In this document: positions 37,801-49,587 of the stretch, piece by piece
How the letters are laid out: each line of letters begins with the position of its first letter
Position numbering within the stretch: position 1 is the first letter of the stretch
Assembly: GCA_905331475.1 (NCBI GenBank)
Contig: CAJNYU010000512.1
Coordinates: forward strand, 348,300-412,299
Direction: 5' to 3'
Length of the DNA: 64,000 nt
Source: Rotaria socialis
Lineage: Eukaryota > Rotifera > Eurotatoria > Philodinida > Philodinidae
Made by a program: the position numbers and the translations under genes
The notes under the pieces: model-generated
The model's input: the letters and a program-made list of their open reading frames with translations, nothing else
The model's database searches: none
What the model was told of the DNA's origin: nothing

Positions 37801-40800
37801 TGAAAATATACAACAGCAACCATCATTAAATTATGCTATGACAACTCCCACAACCTATAATCAAGGAACATTTGATTACACAACAGCACGTACACAATCT
37901 CAATATCCATATGATATCGAGAATCTCAACCAACAGCAACCCTATGATTATACAACAAGTACAGCAGCTGGCACTTTACCATTTAGAACGAATCTTCAGC
38001 ACACACAGCCAAAAGAAACCATCGATTATTTAAATCAAGCAGGTACATCTGCTAGTTACTACGAACAACAATCAATACCTGCTCCCCTATATCAAGGTCA
38101 AGGATCTTATGGTAAACCCACCGGAACATTTGAATATACGAGAGAAAGTTACGAATCTCAGAAACCTATTTATGATTACCAAGGTGCAGAACAACAGTCG
38201 TCTCAATATTCATATAATGTTGAAGATATTCAACAACAACCTCAGCAACAAGACACATTTAATTATGTATCTGAAGTTCCAACATCTTACACAAGGTCTA
38301 GCACTGATCTTCAGCAGAAAGGACAAACACAAGTGGTAGAACAAGTTGCTGGAACATTTGTCCCTACAACTCAGCATGAAAAGCAACCAATATCAGTTCC
38401 TGTATATCAAAGTCAAGGATCTTATGGGAAACCCACCGGAACATTTGAATATACGAGAGAAAGATATGAATCTCAGAAACCTATTTATGATTACCAAGGT
38501 GGAGAAGTGAAAACGGAACGGACACAAGCAATAAATGAATCGAGCCAAGAAATAAGTTCGTCCACTCATGAGCAAGAACAGGCAACATTTGCTCCCGTAC
38601 CTGATACTTCTGATGCAGAGCTACGTTATCAAAAAGTAATTGATACATCGATTACAAATGGTACAACAGAAGATACCAAAGAACCGCTTCGTCAACAAGA
38701 ACCTTTATCAGATAATTATTCTACGGAAAATTTTATTGAAGAACAAGAAAAAGCTGGAACATTAAGTGTCAATGATTATATCAAACAGTTTGAATTTAAA
38801 TCACAATCACAACAAAATGGAGGACCAATACAGTCCTCTGATGAACGTCAATCTACTCGTAGTACAAAGATATCACCGTTTATTATTCAACAAAATGTTG
38901 ATGTGCAACCATCACAGGAAGCTACACAAATATATGATCTTCAAAATTACATAAGTGAAAATATTACTTCAGAAACTTCACAACAATCACAAGGAGATTC
39001 ATCGTTACCCACCGAAGAAGACAAACAGCGTCTTCTTCAATATATTACTCGAAGTAAACCAACAGAGGAATCATTTGAGAAAACAGAACAACAAAGTGAA
39101 AACGAAGTATATAAGTACGATACTAATACTTCATTACCACCACCACCAAGAGCAACAACAGCAACAGCAAGAGCAACCAGAGAAGGAATTGAACATCAGC
39201 AAGAGTCAACTGAAACAGGTACATCTGACTTCCCTCCGCCACCGACACTTGATCGTCAAGCATATCAAATAAAACAACCACGAACAAATCGATCAATACC
39301 TACAATCATTCCAACAACAGATCAAGCAAGTATATATACTAATAATGAACAATTAGAACCAACATCTGACGATCATGACGGTGATGAGAGTATTGCAGAA
39401 AGCGAAGAACTTTTTGATTTACACAAATGTATTGCTAAATGCTATGAAAAATATCGCCAGGAATGGGATAAAGAGGCAAAAGCACACTATGAAGAACAAA
39501 TGGCAACAAACACACCACAAAATGATCAACAATTCATTCAACAGCAAAATGCATTATTCGTAGCCAATTACGATCAGCAAAACTTGCCTCAACAGCCAAA
39601 TGCATTATTCGTAGCCAATTACGATCAGCAAAACTTGCCTCAACAGCCAAATACATCATTGGTAGCCAATTACGATCAGCAAAACTTGCCTCAACAGTCA
39701 AATACATTATTCGTAGCCAATTACGATCAGCAAAACTTGCCTCAACAATATTTTGGTGGAAGTGAAATACATTATCTTGATGCTTGGACACAAACACCAT
39801 CTCTTGATGTAATAACACAATCGAATTTTATTGATCATACATATGATGAAACACCATCAACGTTTGATACAGAACCTTATAAATTTCAAACACCATCAGC
39901 GTTTGATACAGAACCTTATAAATTTCAAGCACCGTCAACGTTTGATACAAAACCTTATAAATTTCAAACACCATCAACGTTTGATACAAAACCTTATAAG
40001 TTTCAAACACCATCAACGTTTGATACAGAACCTTATAAATTTCAAACACCATCAACGTTTGATACAAAACCTTATAAATTTCAAACAGAAACAAGAGACC
40101 TTTCAACTGAGTCACGAGGCCAACAAACTATCGAATATAGCCCACCATTAATCACGCAAACACGTCAAGTTATTTCGACAATACCCCAATCAGAACCTTT
40201 TTCGTTTTATAAATATAATACCAACGAGCAACCACAACAACAAAAACAAGCCGTTTACGATCATACATTACCTTTACCTCCTCGTCTGTCCTTCAATGAA
40301 ACCCTTCATCAACCAAATTTTGATTTTTCTTCGCAAATAACAGATCAACCGCGACAACATCAAAATATACCTTTCGATACATACGAAGAAGAAGAACAAC
40401 AACAACAACGATACCGTGCACATTCTGAGCCTGCATCAATAAAACAAGATTCAATCGTAACAGTCCCATCTCAGCAACCACCACCATCATCACAAGAAAT
40501 CGAATACCAACCACGACGATCTGTTTCAATACCAATGGTTCATCCAGAACAATCACAAATTCGTTTACCATCAGTTCGTTTAATCGATAATGGTCGTGCA
40601 TATGAAACTGACTCGGCTTTACGCCGTCGTATGCCTATTATCGATCCTAAAACTGGACTCTGTCTTGTACCGTGTCCAGAAACACAAAAATATGCTCATT
40701 TACCATCTCATCTCCGGCCAGAATTATTCTGTATAGAGTTACCACCAGTAACTTCTCTTCCACCTCCACCTCCACCACCACCACCACCACCACCACCGCA

Positions 40801-43800
40801 ACCGCAACCTGTTCAACAAGACCGATGGTGTGTCAAATGTTGCTGTGTTCCAGGAAAAACAATTATTAAAAAAATTGTTTACAGACAAGTGGACGGTAAG
40901 TTTAATATTTCATTTTTTATTGATAATACTATTTTTTGTATCTTCATCTTTTTTTTTTAATTTCTTTTTCAGAACAACAAAATCATGAAGAATCACAATT
41001 TGATTATGCTTCAGTTATTGATCAAATGGGAACAACAATTAGTGTCCGATACGGAAATGATATCATGGAAGACACTGGCATATGTGTTTCAGGTAAAAAT
41101 TAAGAAAATAAAAATTCTTATTTTCTAATGATTAAAATCCTTTCATTTAGGTGGCTATAACGAACAATTACGTGTTATCGATTTTCCTGTCTATATATCA
41201 GGACAAAATGATTCCAATTTGACGCCCCTTGTACCCGCCAATTAAAAAGAAACTATTTTATTGCCTCTTTATCTTGTGTATATGAAATAATCAGTGACAT
41301 TGATTTTTATTTCCTATTTTTCGCATTTTTACCTTTAATTCAGCTTTAAGTCTTTCAAGTTGAGCTTCATGTCGGGCAGCTATTGGTGTTTGTCGCCATG
41401 TTCCTTGCGTTTGCTCAAGATTTTTGATTGCACTAGAATATTTTAAAATAATAAAATATCCGTTTTTTTTCATTTTAATTTTGTCGTTTTCTTTTTCGTT
41501 TATTCAAATAGAAAAATAAATAGAAACTCTTATGATTGTCTTTACCTATTCAATTCTCGAATAATATTATTACGTCGTTGTGGTTTTTTAGCAGTTGAAA
41601 CCAGGCCCAAATGGCTTATATGTAATGCGAGATAGACACATTCAGTTGGAAATCGAATTTCATTTGGTTTTTCTAATAGAAAATTAATGAAATAATCAAC
41701 GAATCTAGTAGAACTAGATAACTAACGGATATTTTCTTGATATATTCTGAATTCTTCTTGCGTTGAATATAATCGAGATTGATCTTTAGGAATTGATAAA
41801 CGATCATCTGCATAGTATGGATAACTCAAATCAACCTTAACAGCAACAAAAAGTATGTTTAAATGTAAATTCTTTTAACAAAAAAATCCGATTAATACTC
41901 GTTCAATATCGATTGGTAAAGCAAGTTGTTGAAGAACAAACGTCAGATTCAGCATAAAACCATCGCCACTAATTTGACTCTCATCGACCTTGACACATAA
42001 ACAAAATATTTTAGATAATGAATAGTAATCTATCACGATTTTATCAGTAAAAATTTAATTTAGTTTCTTCTCTTTTTTAGTTTTGATGATTTCATGTATC
42101 GAAATTTTGACCGTGATTAATCTCATTTGTCAAGGTTTAATATTTATAATTCTTTATCAGAAACCAGAACATTCTCGGACTAAATACGTTCTCATCGACC
42201 TTGTTATTTTATATCATATCTAGTTTATCTCAGGTAAGGTTTTCTAATGAGGACAGTATTTGTATATTGAAGTACGTAAGGCATGACGAATAATGACTTA
42301 GTTCAAGGAAAGTTGTACGTTTTTGAATATTATAAAGTAAGATTGTTAATAATTCGATTAAAAGAATACTCGTCAACTACTGCTGTTTTTCACGAGCTGT
42401 CAATGCATTTTCTGTTTTCAGTTTAATTTTTTTTTGAAACTCTTTTTCTTCAAATATCGAAAATCATAAATCATGCTATAATTGCCAATCATAAATAAAT
42501 ATGCAATTAACATTTGAGCAGGTGACTTATACTAACATTAGTAGTTAAATCGTTTTTCTCACTAATTCATATACATATATATATGCCGCAGTAGAAATTA
42601 AAATTCTACTAGTAGAAATTGAAATTCTACTGAATTTTACCTATAGTAGAAACTAAAATTTCAATTTCTACTAGTAGGATTTTAAATTCTACTGAATTTT
42701 AATTTCCACTACAACATATATATGTATGTATGTATCCTCATTATGAAATGTAAGTGTACAATTTTGTTGGGTTATGGAATGTATAAAAATAACAAAGAAT
42801 GAAATTGTTCGAAGAAACTAAAGTGATTGAATAATCAAAGTTCTGCAGTTTACATTCTATAAAATTAAACTACGTCGGTATTCGTAATCGTGTTTAAGGA
42901 AATGATAAAATAGATTTGGCTCGGATTCGATACAGAAAAAAAGTTAGCTTTTCACTTCTGAGACTTGTTTTAACCTGCTGCGAACTATCATATATGTAAA
43001 CCATATACATGTTCAAGAGAAAAAAAGAAATCTAAATTCATATGAATAAGAATACATCGCTAGTCATCAGAACTGTTGTATTTCTATAATAACAAGTCCG
43101 AATTTTCAAGCTCGATACATGATTTCTATATGTCCAAGTTGTGATCTCCGTTGAAAAATATTTTTAACTTAAGAATATTATAATTGAAATGAAATAATCA
43201 ATTTAATTTTTTTTATGGCAGCGTTACTTACAGTGAGATGAGTACGTTTAATATTAAATTGAATATATCTTTGTAAATATTCCAACATTGCATTTCGTGA
43301 TGATATATTTGAAAAAAAAGCAAGTACTATTTTATGCATTAACTTGCGTGCTGTATATAGTTGACTTTGTACTGTTGAACGAATTTGTTTTTCTTTATAT
43401 TCAGAAAAATCTGGAGTATTCTTTAAAATATATTATAAAAAGACAAAGAAAGTATTAGACTAGTTTTATAGAAAAAAAGATCAAACGTTTTAATTACATC
43501 ATCATCTTGTTCTTGTTCATTTATTTTTTCAAGTTGAGCAACAAGTAAATCAATATCATCTTCAGCAAAACATGATATATAAAAAATAGGCGATAAGAGT
43601 GTCATTCGTTGTAAACTTTTCCCATCATGTAATGCTACTTCTGGCAACCAATCATTTAATGTCACAAGATATGTACAAACGGGTCGATCATTTCCATTAC
43701 GAGATTCACATAAAGTTGAAAGTAATGATAAAAGAGTTGTAAAGATATTTGCTTGTGAATATGTTTGACGAAGACGGTAAAGAATTGAACGTACTAGTGT

Positions 43801-46708
43801 TTCACAAGCCTTTAAAAAAGGAAAAATGATGCATCATCAGTTCAGTATGTTACTTATCTATTTTTTCTTATATATTCCATTGATATTAGATTTGAAAAGT
43901 AATGTCAAGCACCAATGTTTAAATTTCATCACGTTTAATCGAATATTAAAGTAACTTTCAAAACTATACCATCGATTTTTCTTTATGATCAATACTACTT
44001 AGCATCTATATGGTGATTTCTGAAGAGAATTTTCAAAGATTAAAATGATCAATAGGTTTTTTCTCTAGATGATATTTGAAAAGTCAAAAATGAAATTGTT
44101 TAATTGTTAGAAATCAGAAATAGAAATCTATTTAAACTACTCTAAACGATAGAGTCAACAATAAAATGTCATCCAGTTTTCTACGACGCTCTTTTTGGTC
44201 GATATATATCAATCTTATTCAATACAGAAATGCTATTTTTTTCTGATATTTCTTATGGGAATATACTAGTTTTGTCGTCAGAAATATTGATATATCTCGA
44301 TACAACAACAAAAAATAGTATCATGCAGAGCTAGAAGAAATTTTATGATTTTCTTTATCTTTCTGACGCTGTTCAAGAAAAATTAATGAAGAGCTCATTG
44401 AAGAGTCAATATAAATGTATCAAATCTAACTATAAATATAGCTTTTTGATGATTTTAGTATCCAAATAAACGATTAAATATAGCTACTTGTTACAATCAT
44501 TTATTATTCTATAAAATAATGAATATTAATTTTTAATCTCATCTATGAAAATATTTAGGAATTACTGCAATTTTCTATAAAGTACAAAACAAGTATTTTT
44601 AAATGCTCTAAATTTATAATAATTGATAAGTTTTATTGAATTTTCTGGAATAACTTCATATCCGCAGCTCTTCAATATTATTAGATTGAAATTCATTTGC
44701 ATGATTCTAATTTGACTTCGGAACTATTGAAATTAAAGATACTTAATGTTAACAATCAATAACAAATGACTTGTAAGATGAGGTTCGATTCATACCTCAA
44801 TTGATATGATAGACATTTAAAAAAATACTTATCTCTTTAATTAGTTGCTATATATTGTAGTGCTGCTTAGGGTAACTGACTGCTTATCGAAATGACTTAC
44901 TAGAAAACAAGACTGCATAAGAAACAGGAATCTCATTTAGTTCTTATTAGTTTGAAAATGTGTAGTTTTTTTAAATACGGAATATTTCTCTTCAATAGAT
45001 TTCAATAGAAATAAACAATTTAATCTTCATAGGACTATAGAAATTATGCTTCTCATATTTGATTTACCCTGAGCTAGTGTATGTTTCTTTACTAAAAACT
45101 TGCCAATCCTTCGACCTCTACTAGAACTTTTTCATTCTTATGTCATTTCTCTCATCACTAAAATATTCAATAACTGATTAAAGTAAATAAATTCATATGG
45201 TCAGTTTATGTAAGAAATTTAAGTTCGGTGTTGGTCAGAAATATTTTGACTTAAGTTACCATTATCACTTTTTCTACAGTTACCTTCATTTTAGGTTCTT
45301 GATTGTATGATATTTTCACAATTTCATGTAAAAATGATGTGCGTAAGCATTCCGGACATGAATCAATTAATAAAATATCAAGTAATTTAATTGTTCTATT
45401 CCAAGAATCAAGGAATATCCCATTATTTGCTATATAAATAAGCGTATATCGAACAGATAATAATCGACAATGTTCAATAAGATCACGTTCTTCTTGCTGT
45501 GCAATAAAAACAAATGAAAATAGAAGATTTTTCAAAAACTAGAAGTTTCATTTAATTTACCGTGGAACTTTTATAATCACAACGTGCATAAATATTTAAA
45601 AAATACCAAAGATAAGTATCATATTGATCGGAATAATTTGAGTCATTTCTTTAAACAGAAAAACATAAATGAATTTCTGCTATAAAAGAAATGAAAATTT
45701 CGTCTATTCGCTGTTACCCTATTAGTGACTTGATTAGATCAGTTTGTGTTACTATAAGACATCGAAGAAATATATCAGATAAAATTGATTTTGATCGACG
45801 TTTCAGAGACACTTTAAAGAGAAAGAAAAACTTTTTTCATAAAAATATGGCTTTTGTTTTCATGTTCATTACTTTCAATAATATCATTGATAAATAATTG
45901 ATTTTGATCAGTGATATTCAATATTAGACGAATAATACGTTGAAGAATAGGCTCTTCTGGTTCTTTATTTAATAGATTCTAATCAGAAATCAAATAAAAG
46001 TTCGTGAAGAAATCATTGTTCATTAGATAAGTTTAATAATAAAAAAAAGAATACCTCAGATTTTCGTTTTTTAATCGTTCCATTTCTATTTCCATCATCA
46101 TAAAGTTGATTGTCTTGTATTATCTCTTTTGGTGTATTATTTGAATTAATATCATAAGAACGTTTATCACCGGTTGAATGTTGACTTTTTAATAATCTGA
46201 AAAATTTAAATACAATAATCATTAAATAATGAAAATAACAAAAATAGTTAACAAAAACCTTTGGTCGCCAATAGCTGTCGTCGTATCGACTGTAGCTAAG
46301 TCTCCAATATCCATACTTGTATCATCATTTAAAGTTGTTTGTTCCGAACCAATTTGACATGCTGATGAAAAATGAAAAACAAAATAACAAATATTTTAAT
46401 TTGTGTATTGAATAAATAAATAATTCAATCAATATTTACTAGCAAGTTCGTTCGATAACTGTGTCGATAGTTGTTTATCACTAGCATCATTAGAACTAGT
46501 TGAAGCTTGTGATTTTGATGTAGATCCAGTAGAAAATTTTTCCAGACGACGACGGCGAAGCTTATTTAAAGAAAATGAATTTAAAATAATTATGTAATCA
46601 AAAACATACTTCATCCGGTGATAATGTAGTTGTAGTTATTGTATCTGTGGTGGCATCTGTTGTTGTTGATTCAACAGTTGACTTTGATTCATTAGATAAG
46701 TCATTCAT
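31811..46708 (-). CDS. UBE4B: Ubiquitin conjugation factor E4 B (U-box E4 ligase)
   Basis: More than fifteen exons over 14.9 kb. Start at 46708 ([10 protein letters not shown]) and stop at 31811-31813. The N-terminus has [14 protein letters not shown], the conserved start of UBE4B (vertebrates: DEIRRRRLARL type). The core (Ufd2P) includes [46 protein letters not shown]-like [10 protein letters not shown] and IIRELNRAIKNLEQ. After a 7.1-kb intron it continues with [20 protein letters not shown]-like [11 protein letters not shown], and a region near [10 protein letters not shown]. The C-terminal U-box is [35 protein letters not shown], then [14 protein letters not shown]4 enzymes lengthen ubiquitin chains together with E1, E2 and E3, in cytosol and nucleus, and work with Cdc48/VCP. 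The low-complexity N-terminal part is shorter than in vertebrates. Long introns at 34229-41332, about 42000-43230 and about 43812-45284 stand out against 50-70-base introns elsewhere. Confidence 0.95.
34576..41245 (+). CDS. Large Q/T/Y-rich repeat protein, nested in UBE4B
   Basis: Nine exons: 34576-34651, 34824-35061, 35461-35795, 35874-35978, 36048-36143, 36222-36261, 36676-40895, 40973-41092 and 41151-41245. All joins are in frame and the product is 1,774 residues. It starts [20 protein letters not shown], without signal peptide or membrane segment. Exon 7 alone encodes about 1,407 residues. Internal repeats are two [12 protein letters not shown] copies (37298-37376), two copies of a block from [16 protein letters not shown] to PIYDYQG (about 38097-38190 and 38412-38504), four 17-residue copies of [15 protein letters not shown] (39555-39749) and six 13-residue copies of [13 protein letters not shown] (39851-40084). 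A motif with C-I-x-x-C occurs twice ([12 protein letters not shown] at about 37030, [12 protein letters not shown] at about 39427). Near the C-terminus come about 14 prolines, then [13 protein letters not shown]. The composition is prion-like (Q, T, Y, S, P). I do not recognise a family. Confidence 0.85.
36279..36330. repeat. CA-rich microsatellite in intron 6 of the nested gene
   Basis: Imperfect ACAC repeats with CACACCTACACACCCACACACAC-type interruptions, inside the intron 36262-36675. Confidence 0.85.
39555..39749 (+). repeat. Four tandem 51-base coding repeats
   Basis: Each unit encodes [13 protein letters not shown] plus four variable residues (PNAL, PNTS, SNTL). Units are nearly identical in DNA (GTAGCCAATTACGATCAGCA is conserved in all four), which points to recent duplication or continuing homogenisation. 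Confidence 0.95.
39851..40084 (+). repeat. Six tandem 39-base coding repeats
   Basis: Units encode [13 protein letters not shown] with E/K and T/A variants. DNA identity among units is very high, including silent positions. Confidence 0.95.
42588..42712. mobile_element. Fold-back repeat element in a UBE4B intron
   Basis: The ends are GCAGTAGAAATTAAAATTC and, in reverse complement, GTAGTGGAAATTAAAATTC (17 of 19 identical). Inside, the units AGTAGAAATT and AATTTCTACT alternate several times, so the whole 125 bases can fold into a multi-arm hairpin. Flanks are TA-rich (ATATATATG / CATATATATG), so a TA-type target site is possible but cannot be read. It is probably a MITE relic. Confidence 0.6.
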
Positions 46709-49587
46709 ATTGTTAAATGTGATTATTAATTTTTTTCAAAATAACTAAGTTAGTCTAGAATAAAAATAATTGATTGTATTCAATCTTCTCTTTTTTCGAT
46801 TAGATACAATTAATAATATATATGAATCAATCAAAATAGATAATTTAAATGAGAAGAAAGCTGTTTATATTCTGGTTTGCCGATGGGAATTAGAAAAATG
46901 AATTCACACAGTGTTTTCAATATCTGCTGTACTAACATGTACGGGACAACCAAAATCTTCATAAGAATACTATCCTGTCTAATGACTTCTTAAATCAGGT
47001 GAATCAAGCATTTAATATTGCTAATCAATATTTAAAAGATTGATAGAACACCTAGAATTATGTACTGAATGTTTTTTATGCCATTGAATTGATCATATAA
47101 GTCGTGGATTATGTAAAAAAAATAAGCACAAAACGAATTATGAAGAAAAACATAGAAAATTTGCAATAAAAAATGAATCTAATCTACATTGATTGAATTA
47201 AAAACAAACTTCAAGTTCAATAAAAAACTTTTGTCGTAAACGAAGTTAAAAACATAAATATTGTCAACGTAATAATATAGTTTGATCAATGTCGCAGTCA
47301 AGGTGACAAGCTATTTGGTTAATGTGAGAGAAATTCTTTTAATGGCATAAAGATAAATAATATAAATAATTGAATAGATAAGGTTTTCCTGTTTATTCCT
47401 TAGGCAAATCGCCATAAGAACGAACGAATGAACAGTTGGTACTTACTTATCTACATACCCTACTGTTGTTCAGTTTCCATCTGGAAGTCAGCTTCAGCCA
47501 TAGATTAACATGTGTCGACAGATGTCACCTATTGAAAGAGTTTATTTGTTGTTATGCAACTTCTGAATAGTTTTCAAATAACATTGAAGTAAATAATTCA
47601 AAAAGATATAAATCCTATTTGGAAATTGTTCATGATTGGTAAGTATTCAAATAGGGAAAATAAATCTCACGCTTCATTATCTTGCTGTGCGTTATGAATA
47701 AATCAGTGTCTTCGATAAACTTCGCATATTTTTATATTAAAAACACTGCTTAGATAATGTATGTTTCTTCTGTAACATTTGAATAAATATTCATATAATA
47801 GTTCTGGAAAATTTATTAAACGCACTTAACTTTAATTTTTTTTCAGTAGCACTGCCTCTTATTATGAGATCAAATATTAATTTGGATATATCAAATCGAT
47901 TTCCAACATAAATCCTAGTATGATGAGTTTCATTTGATGAGACACAATGAGAGAGTATAACTAGTGCGCTAGAAAAAATTAAATGTTTCTGAAATTTTCA
48001 CCACAATCTTTCGGTGAACAAAATCAATGGTGAGAAAAGTGGAGAATAGTCACGGGAAGCTGAAAGATTTTTCATTTTGCAATACATTAGTTGCTCTAGT
48101 GTCCTGTATCATCTGAGAAAAATTTCTACTCTTCGACTCGGTGTACTGACACAATACATTGTAAATTTTCTAGAGTCTCTATATTTTGAGACTATTATGA
48201 AGATTTGATTGTCAGTGAAACTTTATTAAAATAAAGGCTTTTTCGTTTTAAATGACTATTTATGTTATTTTCTTTATGCCAGTTAGGACGTCAGAAAAAA
48301 AAGGTAATTAAATCTACGTAATCAATTTTTCGAACTATTCTATAGATTATTAATTCAATAAGACTGCTATTGATAGAATTTTTTCGATAAATTTTTCTTT
48401 CAAAATATGTACTATATCTTCGATACATCCGATGTTTATTTTTTGAGAAGTGAAAAAAAAACAAGAGATGCGTTTCGCAGAGCAGAATTCCAATGTTTTT
48501 TTCTTCTAGTCTCATTATTATTTATTTCAATGTTTATTAGATTTCAAGGTATCTTTTTCATATAAAATTACAACACTTACATAACAGCATAGGAGCATTT
48601 AAAGGTATAATGATTGCTTTCTCAAAACAAATATATTCAATTACATGTACGTATATACATTTAATTGTTAAAATTTTGTACGAGTTTTCATTTACGTGAC
48701 TATCAAGGAACAAGCTCACTGATCAATGTACAGTAAAATAGCAAAATTTTGAGTGTTTTTGCTTAATTGTCCTGAATAGATGGTTTTTTTCAATAAAAAA
48801 CATAGACAGCAGTTTCAACTACATTCTATCTATTCTTTCACGAGTTCATACTAAAATTCACTAGATATTGTATCTTTTTAGGAAATGAAATTCAAGCGTA
48901 AAAAAACTTTGCTTGTTTTAGACTTCCTGCTAAACAGAAAGTAAACAAACAGAAGTTGGATGAACAATATGTTTTTAAGTATATGTTTTTTTCTAAAGAA
49001 AAACAAAACAAATTTGCACCACTCATAAATCCATATATCTGTAGATGTAAACTAATAATTGATATCAATAATATATTCTTCTCTTGCAATATAAAAATCA
49101 TAAAAGCGTCTTGTATATTTTCATCATTTGTTTTTTCTTGTCAGAACAAATATATTTATTACAATGATCAAAGATATTTTCAAACTTCCTTCTTTGTCTT
49201 TTTTTTCTTTTCTATCAATCAGCCCATTGGTCAAAAAATTGTAACATCAATGTTTTTCTTTGAATATAATCAAAGACATAGTTCTGCAAATATGCGATCG
49301 TTTTTATGCTAAATAAGTCTTATTATTTAAATCATAAATATACAAAATTTTGATTTGCTTTTTTTTTTCTTTAAGTGAGCTTTTTGATGAATAAACAAAA
49401 GTGCATATACAGATAAAATGACAAAGAAAAGAGAAAAAAAAACACAGAGATTCGATGTTCAAATATATCATGGTGATAATAATATCACTATGTCCGTTGT
49501 CTACTAAAGTTAAATATTCAATTGATTCAATTGACATTGTTGTTGTTTTTCTTGGCAATTAAGATGATTCATCTAAACAAAAAATTA
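46709..49587. other. Intergenic DNA, no gene seen
   Basis: AT-rich region between UBE4B and dachshund, both on the minus strand. The frames here (up to 118 codons, such as 48956-49312) are low in complexity and lack family features. Confidence 0.55.

Larger units (their letters stand above)
34229..41332 (-). other. 7.1-kb UBE4B intron hosting a nested gene
   Basis: On the minus strand the upstream exon ends GCTGAATTAAAG before donor GTAAAAATG at 41332. The downstream exon begins GCATTGAAGCG after acceptor TATTCTAG at 34229. The joined protein reads …[18 protein letters not shown]…, continuous with the UBE4B family. The intron is about 100 times the usual intron length here and is mostly filled by the plus-strand gene at 34576-41245. 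Confidence 0.88.

Noticed and set aside
39531-40115. Several 95-106-codon frames on both strands
   Set aside because: They are shadows of the 51- and 39-base coding repeats of the nested gene, which keep alternative frames open.
34229-41332. Idea that UBE4B is broken into two genes
   Set aside because: The two halves join exactly at GT/AG borders with an unbroken family sequence, so one gene with a very long intron explains the data better.
49304-49558. 84-codon minus-strand frame below dachshund
   Set aside because: Low-complexity, with no connection by splice sites to the last dachshund exon.
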